Assembly (NCBI RefSeq): GCF_006539285.1
Contig: NZ_BJMS01000008.1
Span: forward strand, 1-33,645
Origin: Sporolactobacillus inulinus
Lineage (GTDB): Bacteria; Bacillota; Bacilli; Bacillales; Sporolactobacillaceae
Length of the DNA: 33,645 bases
Reading direction: 5' to 3'
Shown here: piece after piece, positions 8,017 to 17,295 of the stretch
Numbering within the stretch: the first letter of the stretch is position 1
Layout: the number at the start of each line of letters is the position of its first letter
The notes under the pieces: generated by a model
The model's database searches: none
What the model was told of the DNA's origin: nothing
What the model saw: only the letters and a program-made list of their open reading frames with translations
Position numbers and translations under genes: made by a program

Positions 8017-8025
8017 TGCTATACT
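8017..8025 (+). promoter_or_regulatory. extended -10 promoter of miaA
   Basis: TGCTATACT is an extended -10 element (TGn then TATACT). It lies 29 bases before the miaA start at 8055. No good -35 is visible, as is usual for this class. Confidence 0.5.
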
Positions 8026-8054
8026 GAGTCCACTAATTATCCGGGAGTAATTCA

Positions 8055-9005
8055 ATGAGTACAGCAACAATTGTGATTGTGGGTCCAACCGCAGTGGGCA
8101 AAACAAAATTAAGTATTGACTTGGCAAAACGATTAAACAGCGAGATCATTAATGGAGACGCGTTTCAAGTTTATCGAGGGATGGATATTGGTACAGCAAA
8201 AATATCGAAAGAAGAAGCTGAGGGAGTGCCTCATCATCTGATTGATATCTGCAGGCCGGAGCAGCCCTATACAGCTGCAGATTACCAACAGGATGCGCGG
8301 CGGGTCATTGAAAAAATAAGATTGGAAGGTAAACCACCAATTCTTGTCGGTGGAACCGGTTTCTATATAAAAGCAGCGCTGTTTGACTATCAGTTTTCTT
8401 CAACAGGCGCAAATCCGGCGTATCGTCGGCAGCTTGAGCAAATTGCAGAGTGTAAAGGTAAGGGCGTACTTTTTGAACGATTAAAACAAGTTGATCCAGT
8501 TGCTGCAAAACGGATTCATCCGAACAATCTCGTTCGAGTGATCCGCGCCTTGGAAGTTTACCATGAAACCGGAAAACCCTTCAGCTTACAAGAATCTGAT
8601 GAAACAGTTCGCCCGCTCTACCCGTACCTCTGTATCGGTTTATCGATGAATCGCCAATTGCTCTATCGCCGAATCAACGAACGGGTGGATCAAATGATTC
8701 GTGAAGGCCTTGTTGATGAAGTTCATGAGCTGTATACCCGAGGACTAAAAGATGCGCAGGCAATGCAAGCAATCGGCTACAAAGAGTTTATTCCTTATTT
8801 CGAAGGAAGGACAACGCGTGAAGCATCCGTGGAACAATTAAAAAAGAATTCGCGCCATTACGCAAAAAGACAATTCACTTGGTTTAAGCGTCAGATGTCT
8901 GTGGATTGGTTCGATATGTCGGATGCTTTAGTCAACTTTGATGCCAAGTCTGAAGAAATTTACCGATTTGTTCTGAGAAAATTGGATGAGCACTCAGATT
9001 CGTGA
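8055..9005 (+). CDS. miaA: tRNA dimethylallyltransferase (MiaA)
   Basis: Transfers a dimethylallyl group to N6 of A37 in tRNAs reading UNN codons, the first step to ms2i6A. The 316-aa length is typical. The P-loop GPTAVGKT is at residues 10-17, followed by the substrate segment DAFQVYRGMDIGTAK starting at residue 35; most homologues have DSMQ or DSQQ there, so DAFQ is a mild variant. GGTGFYIKA follows near residue 99, and the C-terminus has the tRNA-binding RHYAKRQFTWFKR region. A GGGAG site precedes the ATG. It lies just upstream of hfq, the common bacterial miaA-hfq order, but hfq also has its own consensus promoter. Confidence 0.97.
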   Translation: MSTATIVIVGPTAVGKTKLSIDLAKRLNSEIINGDAFQVYRGMDIGTAKISKEEAEGVPHHLIDICRPEQPYTAADYQQDARRVIEKIRLEGKPPILVGGTGFYIKAALFDYQFSSTGANPAYRRQLEQIAECKGKGVLFERLKQVDPVAAKRIHPNNLVRVIRALEVYHETGKPFSLQESDETVRPLYPYLCIGLSMNRQLLYRRINERVDQMIREGLVDEVHELYTRGLKDAQAMQAIGYKEFIPYFEGRTTREASVEQLKKNSRHYAKRQFTWFKRQMSVDWFDMSDALVNFDAKSEEIYRFVLRKLDEHSDS

Positions 9006-9045
9006 ATTTTTCTAACATTTTTTGGTTAGATTCTTAACGTCATCT

Positions 9046-9074
9046 TTGCAAATGATGGAAAGATAAAATATAAT
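9046..9074 (+). promoter_or_regulatory. sigma-A promoter of hfq
   Basis: TTGCAA (9046-9051), a 17-base spacer and TATAAT (9069-9074). Initiation would give a leader of about 130 bases before hfq. Confidence 0.75.
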
Positions 9075-9210
9075 CTTAATTGTAGATCTTTCTGACTAGA
9101 CTCATGAATTCCTTCTCAGAAAAAAGATCAAGCAAGTAGAGTAGCGTGTGCAGGATATTCTATAAATTAAATCGAACTAGTTTTTTTAGAGAGAAAAGAG
9201 GAGGAATAAA

Positions 9211-9447
9211 ATGAAACAGTCAATTAACATCCAGGATACATTTTTGAACCAGTTGCGTAAGGAAGGAACATTTGTGACGGTTTTTCTAGTTAGCGGCTTT
9301 CAATTGAAAGGAAAAGTGAAAGGATTTGATAATTTCACGGTACTGCTGGACAGTGAAGGAAAGCAGCAATTGATTTTTAAACATGCGATTTCAACATTCA
9401 CTCCTTCGAAGCCAGTAAATTGGACCAGTCAAGACGAGGAGTCATGA
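9211..9447 (+). CDS. hfq: RNA chaperone Hfq
   Basis: A 78-aa Sm-like protein that forms a hexameric ring and assists pairing of small RNAs with mRNAs. The Sm1 region includes [21 protein letters not shown] (about residues 14-34, contiguous in the protein). The Sm2 signature is [10 protein letters not shown], with Phe where many Hfqs have Tyr. A strong GAGGAGGA site precedes the ATG. Its own promoter (9046-9074) and a terminator directly after the gene make it an independent unit between miaA and spoVK. Confidence 0.97.
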   Translation: MKQSINIQDTFLNQLRKEGTFVTVFLVSGFQLKGKVKGFDNFTVLLDSEGKQQLIFKHAISTFTPSKPVNWTSQDEES

Positions 9448-9458
9448 TAAATTCTGCG

Positions 9459-9490
9459 AAGACAGCGGCCGCGCTGTCTTTCTTTTGTTT
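9459..9490 (+). terminator. terminator after hfq
   Basis: AAGACAGC (9459-9466) pairs with GCTGTCTT (9473-9480) around GGCCGC, followed by TCTTTTGTTT. Confidence 0.85.
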
Positions 9491-9707
9491 CCTGAAAATT
9501 TCGCTCCCATAAGAACGATGATGCGCTCTGTTGCATAGGGTGAAGCACTTCTGAATCTGTCCGCTGTTTCATAAACTAGAGCAGTCCAATCTATTTTTGT
9601 CTATTGCCGTAATTAGGCAATTGTCACGAGACACCCTGCTGATGTATATACCTATAAAAGCAGGCAGAAGAATGTGCCCAGTTCATCAACAGAGAGGTGA
9701 TCGGATC

Positions 9708-10670
9708 ATGCGAGAAGCCTATACATTTACCAAAAAGAGCCAGATCAATGTGGTCTTTAATCAAAAACCGCAGAAGACGCCGCCCGTACATTTCCCAATC
9801 GAAGAACGACTAGCTCATGAACCATTGGAAAAATTGGAACATAAACTTGATCGTTTAGTCGGAATGGATCAGGTGAAACTCATGGTGCGTGAACTCTATG
9901 CATGGCTATATGTTTATCGCAAAAGGCAGGAAGTGCAGTTAAAGGTCAAAAAGCAATCCTTTCACATGCTTTTCAAAGGAAATCCGGGTACTGGAAAAAC
10001 AACCGTAGCGCGATTACTGAGCGACCTGTTTCATGAGATGGAAATATTGCCCAAAGGTCAATTAATTGAGGCAGAGCGAGCTGATCTGGTAGGAGAATAT
10101 ATCGGACAAACCGCACAGAAAACAAGGGACCTGGTTAAACGAGCGCTTGGCGGAGTATTATTCATTGATGAAGCCTATTCGCTCTCGCGCGGCGGAGAAA
10201 AGGATTTTGGCAAGGAAGCAATCGATACGTTAGTAAAACAAATGGAAGATCATAAAGATGAGTTTGTACTGATCCTTGCTGGTTATTCTGATGAAATGGA
10301 TGAGTTTCTAGGAATGAACCCAGGTCTGCCTTCGCGTTTCCCGATCATCATGTCCTTTCCGGACTACTCCGGCGTCGAACTGCTTGATATCGCAAAACAA
10401 ATGCTTGATGACCGCGAATACACAATGACGGTTGAAGCACAGAAAAAATTCCTTCGTCTTCTGCAACGGAAGGTACAGGCTCAAGAACCGCATTTTAGTA
10501 ATGGGCGTTTTGTTCGCAATGCAGTCGAAAAAATGATTCGCCAGCAAGCAGTTCGCCTAGTGAGAGAAAACAGCTTTGATCGTGATGCGCTCATGACAAT
10601 AAGAGTTTGTGACCTTATGGTAGACGATTCTGATCATCCGATCATTAGTCAAATGGGTGAAGGCGAGTGA
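9708..10670 (+). CDS. spoVK: stage V sporulation protein K (SpoVK), AAA ATPase
   Basis: A CbbX-like AAA+ ATPase needed for late spore maturation in Bacillus. From the ATG at 9708 the protein has 320 aa, close to the usual size. Walker A (GNPGTGKTT) is at about residues 91-99, Walker B (GVLFIDEA) has Asp154 and Glu155, and a second-region LPSRF motif follows near residue 250. This start has GAGAGGTGAT just upstream; the longer frame from 9597 has no ribosome binding site. It sits between hfq and hflX, as in Bacillus. Only a poor candidate for a sporulation-sigma promoter (CATAAACT near 9570) is visible upstream. Its presence is the best evidence for sporulation in this window. Confidence 0.93.
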   Translation: MREAYTFTKKSQINVVFNQKPQKTPPVHFPIEERLAHEPLEKLEHKLDRLVGMDQVKLMVRELYAWLYVYRKRQEVQLKVKKQSFHMLFKGNPGTGKTTVARLLSDLFHEMEILPKGQLIEAERADLVGEYIGQTAQKTRDLVKRALGGVLFIDEAYSLSRGGEKDFGKEAIDTLVKQMEDHKDEFVLILAGYSDEMDEFLGMNPGLPSRFPIIMSFPDYSGVELLDIAKQMLDDREYTMTVEAQKKFLRLLQRKVQAQEPHFSNGRFVRNAVEKMIRQQAVRLVRENSFDRDALMTIRVCDLMVDDSDHPIISQMGEGE

Positions 10671-10685
10671 AAAGAGAGGTACACT

Positions 10686-11936
10686 ATGGAACATGTCATT
10701 CTTGCAGCATGTCAGCTTCCTCATCAATCGGATGAGCATTTCCAATCATCGCTTGATGAACTGGAAGCATTGGCGAAAACTGCCGGCGGTGAAGTGATTG
10801 CCGTCGTCACACAGAAAAGAGCAAAAATTGATGCTGCAACCTATATTGGCAGTGGTAAAGTTCAGGAAATTGCTGCACTAGCAAAACAGCTCGAGGCAAA
10901 TACTGTTATCTTTAACAGCGAACTGTCCCCAGCGCAGCAAGGCAGACTTGGTGCTTTGCTTTCTGCAAAAGTGTTGGACAGGACTCAGCTCATTTTAGAT
11001 ATTTTTGCCGTTCGCGCGCGCTCTCGTGAAGGAAAACTTCAGGTTGAGCTTGCTCAGCTTAAGTATCTGCTGCCGCGGCTAAGCGGTATCGGGCAATCGC
11101 TCTCGCGGCTCGGGGGCGGCATCGGCACACGTGGACCTGGCGAAACAAAGCTGGAAAGCGATCGTCGTTACATACGCAGCAGAATGAAGGATATCAGCCA
11201 TCAGTTAAATGCGGTGGTCAGTCATCGGCAGCGCTACAGGGAACGAAGGCTGTTAAATAATCAGTGCCAAATTGTTCTTGTCGGTTATACGAATGCCGGA
11301 AAATCAACACTGTTTAATCAATTGACTGAAATGCAGACCTACGCAGAAAACAAACTGTTCGCAACACTAGACCCATTAACCCGGAAAATGAATTTACCGA
11401 ATGGATTCACTTGTCTGCTATCCGATACCGTTGGGTTTATTCAACAGCTTCCAACTCAGTTGATTGCAGCCTTCCGTTCGACCTTGGAAGAAGTCACTGG
11501 AGCGCAGCTGATTGTGCATGTACTTGATGCGTCAAGTCCGGATGTGGCCGAACATGAGAAAACGGTGTGCAAATTGCTTCGGGAACTTGAAGCGGATGAC
11601 TTGCCGATGCTGACCGTATATAATAAAAAGGATTTATTGCAAACCCCGTTTATCGTTCCTAAAGGTGCTTTGCTCGTTTCAGCGCGCGATATCAATGATC
11701 GAAAACGGATTCTTGAAGCGATCGAATCACAGATTATGCAGCAGATGGTTCCATTTCATACCAAAATACGTGCCTCAGAAGGAAAACTGTTAAGTAGTAT
11801 TAAGCTCAATGCTATTTTAAAGAAACAGACTTTCGATCAGAAGGCACAGATGTATGAGATTGAAGGTTTCGTGTATCCGGAAACTTCGATTGCAGCAAAA
11901 CTAAACCAGCATCAAGGATCAGCAGATAAGGAGTAG
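10686..11936 (+). CDS. hflX: ribosome-associated GTPase HflX
   Basis: A GTPase of the Obg-HflX group that binds 50S subunits and splits or rescues stalled ribosomes. At 416 aa it has an N-terminal glycine-rich HflX domain (ATYIGSGKV near 51-59; RLGGGIGTRGPGETKLE near 141-157) and a central G domain. G1 is GYTNAGKST (200-208), G3 is DTVGF (from Asp247), and G4 is YNKKD. A short C-terminal domain follows. An AGAGAGGT site precedes the ATG, 15 bases after spoVK. Its last codons carry the ribosome binding site for ynbB, so the two are probably translated from one mRNA. Confidence 0.95.
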   Translation: MEHVILAACQLPHQSDEHFQSSLDELEALAKTAGGEVIAVVTQKRAKIDAATYIGSGKVQEIAALAKQLEANTVIFNSELSPAQQGRLGALLSAKVLDRTQLILDIFAVRARSREGKLQVELAQLKYLLPRLSGIGQSLSRLGGGIGTRGPGETKLESDRRYIRSRMKDISHQLNAVVSHRQRYRERRLLNNQCQIVLVGYTNAGKSTLFNQLTEMQTYAENKLFATLDPLTRKMNLPNGFTCLLSDTVGFIQQLPTQLIAAFRSTLEEVTGAQLIVHVLDASSPDVAEHEKTVCKLLRELEADDLPMLTVYNKKDLLQTPFIVPKGALLVSARDINDRKRILEAIESQIMQQMVPFHTKIRASEGKLLSSIKLNAILKKQTFDQKAQMYEIEGFVYPETSIAAKLNQHQGSADKE

Positions 11937-11941
11937 ACAGC

Positions 11942-13222
11942 ATGTTTGAAACACTCGCCTATGGCGAAGAATTGACGAAACTTGCGGCCGTTATAGATGA
12001 ACAAGTTACACAGCAACTCAAGGCGGCGGACGCAACTGCACTAGAGAATCAATATCGCGTTTTATCAAGTTTTAAGAATAATAAAATAAGCGATGCTCAT
12101 TTCAACGGAACGACAGGCTATGGATATGATGATTTTGGGCGAGCCGGTATTGAATCGGTTTATGCTAACTGTTTCGGCGCTGAGTCTGCACTCGTCCGTT
12201 CACAAATGATCTCCGGAACTCATGCGATTACGACCGCTTTATTCGGTATCCTCAGACCCGGTGACGAGTTAATGTACATAACTGGCAAGCCTTATGATAC
12301 TTTGGAAGGCGTTATCGGCCTTACAGAAGAAAGCCATGGGTCTCTAAAAGATTTTGGCGTCAGCTTTCGGTATGTTCCCTTAAAAAATGGATGTATTGAT
12401 ACGGAAACGGTAAACCACATGATTGCACCAAATACAAAAGTAATTGGCATTCAACGTTCTTGTGGTTATGACCAGCGCCCGTCTCTTCATGTCGCGCAAA
12501 TTGGAGAAGCGATCGCTGCAATTAAAAAGATCCACCCAAGTATTATCATCTTTGTCGATAATTGCTATGGAGAATTTACCGAAACGAAAGAACCCTGTCA
12601 TGTAGGTGCTGATTTAATGGCAGGATCGTTGATTAAAAATCCCGGTGGAGGATTAGCGGAAGCAGGCGGCTATATTGCAGGGAAGAATGAGTTGGTTTCA
12701 CTTTGTGCAGAACGACTGACCGCACCCGGTCTGGGAAAAGAAGTGGGGCCTTCACTGCAACATCTGAAAGGTCAGTATCAAGGCTTTTTCTTAGCGCCGC
12801 ATATGGTCGCTCAAGCGGTTAAAGGTGCTGTTTTTACATCCGCAATGATGGAACGACTGGGTATGGAGACAGCTCCATCTTGGGAACAAAGACGTACGGA
12901 TTTGATTCAAAGTGTAACTTTTCACGATCCGGATCAGATGATCACGTTCTGTCAGGCGATCCAAATGGCATCACCGATTAATGCCCATGTTATGCCTTAT
13001 CCAAGTCCAATGCCGGGCTATACGAGTGAGGTCATCATGGCTGCGGGAACCTTTATTCAAGGAGCCAGCTTGGAATTGACCGCAGACGGTCCGATTCGGC
13101 CCCCTTACACACTTTATGTGCAAGGCGGACTGACGTTTGAACATGTGAAAACAGCTTTAATTGTTGCCGTAAATCATTTGCTTGAAAAAAAATTGCTTGA
13201 TCCAACGAGAATAAAGTTGTGA
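11942..13222 (+). CDS. ynbB: PLP-dependent methionine gamma-lyase family protein (YnbB)
   Basis: A fold-type I PLP enzyme of the Cys/Met metabolism group often annotated as aluminium resistance protein; its true substrate in Bacilli is unclear to me. At 426 aa, the cofactor-contacting Asp206 (FVDNCYGEF) and the predicted Schiff-base Lys232 (SLIKNPGGG) are visible. GYGYDDFGR near 59-67 and SGTHAITTALFG near 91-102 are typical of the family. The AAGGAG site at 11930-11935 lies inside the end of hflX, indicating translational linkage. It directly precedes glnR, as in Bacillus, but glnR has its own promoter. Confidence 0.92.
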   Translation: MFETLAYGEELTKLAAVIDEQVTQQLKAADATALENQYRVLSSFKNNKISDAHFNGTTGYGYDDFGRAGIESVYANCFGAESALVRSQMISGTHAITTALFGILRPGDELMYITGKPYDTLEGVIGLTEESHGSLKDFGVSFRYVPLKNGCIDTETVNHMIAPNTKVIGIQRSCGYDQRPSLHVAQIGEAIAAIKKIHPSIIIFVDNCYGEFTETKEPCHVGADLMAGSLIKNPGGGLAEAGGYIAGKNELVSLCAERLTAPGLGKEVGPSLQHLKGQYQGFFLAPHMVAQAVKGAVFTSAMMERLGMETAPSWEQRRTDLIQSVTFHDPDQMITFCQAIQMASPINAHVMPYPSPMPGYTSEVIMAAGTFIQGASLELTADGPIRPPYTLYVQGGLTFEHVKTALIVAVNHLLEKKLLDPTRIKL

Positions 13223-13249
13223 CAATATTATGAAATGCAACTCATTTAC

Positions 13250-13266
13250 TGTAAGATAACCTAACA
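13250..13266. promoter_or_regulatory. GlnR/TnrA operator of glnRA
   Basis: The 17-mer TGTAAGATAACCTAACA matches every fixed position of TGTNA-N7-TNACA. It lies 4 bases upstream of the -35 box, as expected for GlnR autoregulation of glnRA. Confidence 0.88.
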
Positions 13267-13270
13267 CCAA

Positions 13271-13299
13271 TTGACAACTAATAGGCGGATAGATATAAT
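13271..13299 (+). promoter_or_regulatory. consensus sigma-A promoter of glnRA
   Basis: TTGACA (13271-13276), a 17-base spacer and TATAAT (13294-13299): both hexamers are perfect consensus. It lies directly after the GlnR box. Confidence 0.93.
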
Positions 13300-13324
13300 G
13301 TAACCAAGAAAGGGGCGAGGCGAA

Positions 13325-13711
13325 ATGGCTGAAAATGTACGCCGCTCTATGCCTTTGTTCTCAATGGGTATCGTGCAAAAGTTGACAGGGCTGACTGCTA
13401 GGCAGATCCGCTACTATGAGGAAAACGATCTCATTCATCCCGAGCGTAGCGATGGAAATCGCCGCGTCTTTTCTTTCAATGACGTTGATCGACTTCTAGA
13501 TATAAAGTCGCTGCTTGACGAAGGGGTTAATTTAGCAGGAATCAAACGTGTTCTCAGTGAAAAGCCCGTGGAGGCGAATACTCCGGCTCATGGAAAGAAG
13601 TCAATGTCCGAGGCTGAGTTGATGAACTTTTTGAAATCTGAACTTGTTCAATCCGGCAAGTTCGGCAAAACTTCGTTAATACAAGGAGAGTTGTCCCGAT
13701 TTTTTCGGTGA
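13325..13711 (+). CDS. glnR: glutamine-sensing repressor GlnR (MerR family)
   Basis: Represses glnRA and other nitrogen genes when glutamine is abundant, acting with feedback-inhibited GlnA. The 128-aa protein has a MerR-type winged helix (about residues 14-80), with GLTARQIRYYEENDLIHPERS as its recognition region. The C-terminal tail (SGKFGKTSLIQGELSRFFR) is the part that senses GlnA in Bacillus. An AAAGGGGCGAGG region precedes the ATG. It forms an operon with glnA, 63 bases downstream, under the promoter and operator just upstream. Confidence 0.96.
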   Translation: MAENVRRSMPLFSMGIVQKLTGLTARQIRYYEENDLIHPERSDGNRRVFSFNDVDRLLDIKSLLDEGVNLAGIKRVLSEKPVEANTPAHGKKSMSEAELMNFLKSELVQSGKFGKTSLIQGELSRFFR

Positions 13712-13774
13712 TCGCTGCCTGTGTATATAATTTTTGAAAGAAAATAGACATTTATATTGGGGAGGATCAAGAGA

Positions 13775-15109
13775 ATGGCAAAGTTTACAAAGGAAGACAT
13801 TATTTCTAAAGTGAATGAAGCAAATGTAAAATTTATTCGTTTGCAATTCACCGACCTGCTTGGGATTATCAAGAACGTGGAAATTCCGGTAAGTCAACTT
13901 GAAAAAGCGTTGGATAACGAAATTATGTTTGACGGTTCTTCGATCGAAGGATTTGTTCGGATCGAAGAATCGGACATGCTTCTGTATCCGGATTATGACA
14001 GCTTCGTCGTATTCCCTTGGACCGCAGAAAAAGGGAAAGTTGCGCGTCTGATCTGCGATATTTATAAACCCGATCGCACGCCATTCCCAGGAGATCCTCG
14101 TTCGGTGCTGAAAGCTCAATTAGCCGAAATGGAAAAAATGGGTTTCACATCGTTCAACATCGGGCCAGAACCTGAATTCTTCTTATTCAAAATGAATGAT
14201 GCAGGCGAACCAACTCTCGAATTAAACGATAAAGGCGGTTATTTCGACCTTGCTCCTACTGATCTTGGCGAAAACTGTCGCCGTGATATCGTCCTTGAGC
14301 TCGAAGATATGGGCTTTGAAATTGAAGCCTCTCACCACGAAGTGGCTCCTGGACAGCACGAAATCGACTTTAAATACGCTGATGCAGTAAAAACTTGCGA
14401 TAACATCCAAACGTTCAAATTGGTTGTTAAGACGATTGCCCGCAAACATGGCTTGCATGCGACCTTTATGCCGAAACCTTTGTTTGGTGTAAATGGTTCG
14501 GGAATGCATTCGAACATGTCGCTCTTCAAAGGCAAAGAAAATGCATTTTATGATGCCAACTCTGAGGATGGTTTGAGCGATACAGCAAAAGCATTCATTG
14601 CAGGTGTTTTGGAACATGCCCCGGCATTTACTGCAATCGCTAACCCAACGGTTAACTCGTATAAACGTTTGGTGCCAGGCTATGAAGCACCGAGTTACAT
14701 TGCTTGGTCCTTGAGCAACCGCAGTGCTTTGGTTCGTATTCCTGCATCACGCGGTCTTGGTACACGTATCGAAGTGCGCAGCGTCGACCCAACGACCAAC
14801 CCTTACCTCGGCATGACTGTATTGCTTGCAGCCGGACTCGATGGCATTAAGAAAAAATTGGCACCTGCTGCTTCCGTTGATCGAAGCATTTATGTGATGA
14901 ATGATCAAGAACGCGAAGAACTTGGTATTCAAGAATTGCCAGCTTCTCTGAAAGATGCAGTAACAGCATTGAATAAGGATGAAGTAATCACAAGTGCATT
15001 AGGGGAACATACCATCTCACACTTCAATGACGCAAAAGAAATTGAGTGGGATATGTTTAGAACGCAAGTACATCCATGGGAACGCGAACAATACATGGAA
15101 CAATATTAA
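13775..15109 (+). CDS. glnA: glutamine synthetase type I (GlnA)
   Basis: ATP-dependent synthesis of glutamine from glutamate and ammonia; in Bacilli the feedback-inhibited enzyme also activates GlnR. From the ATG at 13775 it is 444 aa, the same as the Bacillus subtilis enzyme. GGGGAGG at 13759-13765 sets this start; an upstream ATG at 13757 precedes that site and is rejected. Active-site segments are visible: [10 protein letters not shown], the ATP/metal region [18 protein letters not shown] and NRSALVRIP. No Tyr adenylylation motif of the enteric type is evident, as expected for the GSI-alpha group. A terminator follows at once. Confidence 0.98.
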   Translation: MAKFTKEDIISKVNEANVKFIRLQFTDLLGIIKNVEIPVSQLEKALDNEIMFDGSSIEGFVRIEESDMLLYPDYDSFVVFPWTAEKGKVARLICDIYKPDRTPFPGDPRSVLKAQLAEMEKMGFTSFNIGPEPEFFLFKMNDAGEPTLELNDKGGYFDLAPTDLGENCRRDIVLELEDMGFEIEASHHEVAPGQHEIDFKYADAVKTCDNIQTFKLVVKTIARKHGLHATFMPKPLFGVNGSGMHSNMSLFKGKENAFYDANSEDGLSDTAKAFIAGVLEHAPAFTAIANPTVNSYKRLVPGYEAPSYIAWSLSNRSALVRIPASRGLGTRIEVRSVDPTTNPYLGMTVLLAAGLDGIKKKLAPAASVDRSIYVMNDQEREELGIQELPASLKDAVTALNKDEVITSALGEHTISHFNDAKEIEWDMFRTQVHPWEREQYMEQY

Positions 15110-15125
15110 TCAATCAAGAACTCTG

Positions 15126-15160
15126 AAACCCCTTGAGCCGTACGGCTTTAAGGGGTTTTT
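15126..15160 (+). terminator. terminator of the glnRA operon
   Basis: AAACCCCTT pairs with AAGGGGTTT, with an inner AGCC/GGCT stem closed by GTAC, and the run ends in five T residues. Confidence 0.92.
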
Positions 15161-15188
15161 GTCTGTTTAGGGAGAGGAGGGGCATTTC

Positions 15189-15422
15189 TTGAAAAAATCA
15201 AAAGAATATTTTCAAACGCACCCAAAAATTTCTTGTTTTGTAAATAGTATTATTATGATCCTTTTCGTTTGGCTTGTACCATGCTATGTATTTGGAAATA
15301 ATAAATCAAGTTATATTTTGGGGATAATTTCGGCTTTGCTCATTGTGAATATTCTCGGAGCATTTTGGTACCCCTGGTTTACAATTAAAGGAAAAACAAA
15401 AAGGCCAGAAGACAATGATTGA
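15189..15422 (+). CDS. small two-helix membrane protein, 77 aa
   Basis: A small integral membrane protein of unknown function. It has a Lys-rich N-terminus, TM1 at about residues 17-36, TM2 at about 42-61, and a charged tail. The TTG start is supported by GGAGG at 15176-15180 with 8 bases of spacing. No promoter is visible between the glnA terminator and this gene, so transcription would need read-through or an unrecognised promoter. It is followed by the permease gene, which has its own promoter. I recognise no family. Confidence 0.62.
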   Translation: MKKSKEYFQTHPKISCFVNSIIMILFVWLVPCYVFGNNKSSYILGIISALLIVNILGAFWYPWFTIKGKTKRPEDND

Positions 15423-15434
15423 GTATTTGCGTCC

Positions 15435-15464
15435 TTGATTCGTGCTCTTTCTTACAGTTATAAT
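15435..15464 (+). promoter_or_regulatory. promoter of the amino-acid permease with triple TTACA repeat
   Basis: TTGATT (15435-15440), 18-base spacer, TATAAT (15459-15464). Three TTACA pentamers lie at 15452-15456, 15464-15468 and 15475-15479, about one helical turn apart and overlapping the -10. TTACA is the half-site of the GlnR/TnrA operator, but the copies are direct repeats, not the standard inverted arrangement. Confidence 0.5.
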
Positions 15465-15510
15465 TACAGTTATGTTACATAGAGAAAACAACAGAAGGAT
15501 GAGTTTAAAA

Positions 15511-16869
15511 ATGAAATTAAAAAGAGGCTTGAGTGCACGCCATATTCAAATGATTGCGTTAGGCGGCACAATTGGTGTTGGTCTTTTTATGGGATCAGCC
15601 AGTACGATTAAATGGACAGGACCATCCGTATTGCTTGCTTATGCAATAAGCGGACTGTTTATTTTCTTTATCATGCGTGCGATGGGCGAAATGCTGTATG
15701 ATGAACCGAGTACAGGTTCATTTGCAAAGTTCGGCTATGCGTATATTCATCCACTAGCGGGTTATTTGACTGCCTGGAGCAACTGGTTTCAATGGATCAT
15801 CGTGGGGATGTCGGAAGTGATTGCTGTAGGTAGTTATATGAAGTTTTGGTTTCCTGAACTACCTGCATGGATTCCCAGCGTCATTGCAGTACTTATACTT
15901 GGAACGGCAAATCTAGTTTCCGTTCGATCATTCGGTGAATTTGAGTTTTGGTTTGCAATGATCAAAGTAGTGACGATCGTATTAATGATTATTGCCGGTC
16001 TCGGTTTAATTTTCTTTGGACTAGGAAATGGCGGCAAAGCGATCGGTTTAGCAAATTTATGGGCACATGGGGGATTTTTTACCGGTGGATGGAAGGGGTT
16101 TTTCTTTTCCTTATCTCTCGTTATTGCCGCTTTTCAAGGGGTTGAGCTTATTGGAATTACAGCAGGCGAAGCAAAAAACCCACAAAAAACGCTTACTCAT
16201 GCAATTCAGAATATTATTTGGCGGATTTTAATTTTTTATTTAGGCGCTATATTTATCATTGTAACGGTTTATCCGTGGAATGAGCTTCAATCACTTGGCA
16301 GTCCTTTTGTCACTACGTTTTCAAAAATCGGCATTACAACCGCAGCTGGGATCATCAACTTTGTTGTCATTACCGCAGCTTTATCAGGTTGCAATAGCGG
16401 GATTTTTAGTGCCGGCCGCATGCTTTATACACTTAGTGCATTGGGGCTAGCGCCTAAGTATTTTATGAAAACCTCACGTTCTGGTGTGCCGTTATACGGA
16501 ACCATTGCAGTACTGATCGGATTGGCAATCGGAGTTGCGTTAAACTATCTTGCGCCGGATCGAATTTTTGTTTATGTATATAGCGCAAGTGTCTTACCGG
16601 GAATGGTTCCATGGTTTGTCATCTTAATCAGTCAAATGCGCTTTAGAAAGCTCAGAACGAATGCAGAAAATGCGAATCATCCATTTAAGTTACCGCTTGT
16701 GCCCTTCTCAAACTACACGACGATCATTTTTTTGATTGTCATCTTAATTGGGATGGCATTTAATCCGGAAACACGTTTATCGCTTGTTGTGGGAGTTGTT
16801 TTCCTAGCACTTATTGTGATCAGTTATTATGCGTTCGGGCAAAACAGGAAAAAAACGACGACAAAGTAA
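15511..16869 (+). CDS. amino acid permease (APC superfamily, YbxG/AAT type)
   Basis: A 12-TM secondary transporter for amino acids. From the ATG at 15511 the protein has 452 aa. The family signature in TM1, [13 protein letters not shown], is clear, as is the FIMRAMGEM segment after TM2. The start is uncertain: GAAGG (15494-15498) lies 12 bases before 15511 but abuts the ATG at 15499, and the frame is open to 15442. The substrate cannot be read from sequence. Its promoter carries TTACA repeats and lies just beyond the nitrogen-controlled glnRA operon, so nitrogen control is possible. Confidence 0.9.
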   Translation: MKLKRGLSARHIQMIALGGTIGVGLFMGSASTIKWTGPSVLLAYAISGLFIFFIMRAMGEMLYDEPSTGSFAKFGYAYIHPLAGYLTAWSNWFQWIIVGMSEVIAVGSYMKFWFPELPAWIPSVIAVLILGTANLVSVRSFGEFEFWFAMIKVVTIVLMIIAGLGLIFFGLGNGGKAIGLANLWAHGGFFTGGWKGFFFSLSLVIAAFQGVELIGITAGEAKNPQKTLTHAIQNIIWRILIFYLGAIFIIVTVYPWNELQSLGSPFVTTFSKIGITTAAGIINFVVITAALSGCNSGIFSAGRMLYTLSALGLAPKYFMKTSRSGVPLYGTIAVLIGLAIGVALNYLAPDRIFVYVYSASVLPGMVPWFVILISQMRFRKLRTNAENANHPFKLPLVPFSNYTTIIFLIVILIGMAFNPETRLSLVVGVVFLALIVISYYAFGQNRKKTTTK

Positions 16870-17004
16870 GATCCGTTAACCTGCATTTCACTAATCTGTC
16901 CTTAGGATGTCTAGAGTAACCATTTCCCCTGTTTAGGAATATCAAATAATGACCATACTGTTTCCCAAAGGGTTGCTCGAAACATTGCTGGAAAGGATGG
17001 ATCA

Positions 17005-17196
17005 ATGAGAATGAAACAACCTGTTCTTTCACGTCCAGAACGACTGACTTGGAAGCAGAAAGTGAAAACAGCTAAACTCTTTGTTAATATATACCGAAAT
17101 AATCGTAAAGATTTATCGGCCTTAAGTTCTATTGCTGTTGCGCTGCGTCATTGTTCAATTATTTGTAACGATGAGTCTTATCGCTCAAGAAAATAG
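17005..17196 (+). CDS. small basic protein, 63 aa, unknown
   Basis: A short, strongly basic ORF (RPERLTWKQKVKTAKL near residues 10-25) with no membrane segment. AAAGGA lies 7 bases before the ATG, a normal ribosome binding site, and a terminator-like hairpin at 17212-17244 follows right after the stop. These signals make it likelier than chance. I recognise no family. It is separated from the permease by 135 bases with no clear promoter. Confidence 0.45.
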   Translation: MRMKQPVLSRPERLTWKQKVKTAKLFVNIYRNNRKDLSALSSIAVALRHCSIICNDESYRSRK

Positions 17197-17211
17197 ACTG
17201 TTTCCTTTATC

Positions 17212-17244
17212 AAAGCAGTGCTGCCTATTAGCAATACTGCTTTT
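17212..17244 (+). terminator. terminator after the 63-aa ORF
   Basis: AAAGCAGT (17212-17219) pairs with ACTGCTTT (17236-17243), with an inner GCT/AGC pairing. The T-run is short (TTTT). Confidence 0.55.
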
Positions 17245-17295
17245 GCATTTTCGTTTGAATACGGGCTAACCGTTGAAAAACAGGAAGAACGTTCA

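Noticed and set aside
9597-9707. N-terminal extension of spoVK
   Set aside because: No ribosome binding site before 9597; the ATG at 9708 has one and gives the family's normal length.
13676-14119. Minus-strand ORFs opposite glnR/glnA
   Set aside because: Shadow frames of highly conserved genes with no translation signals.
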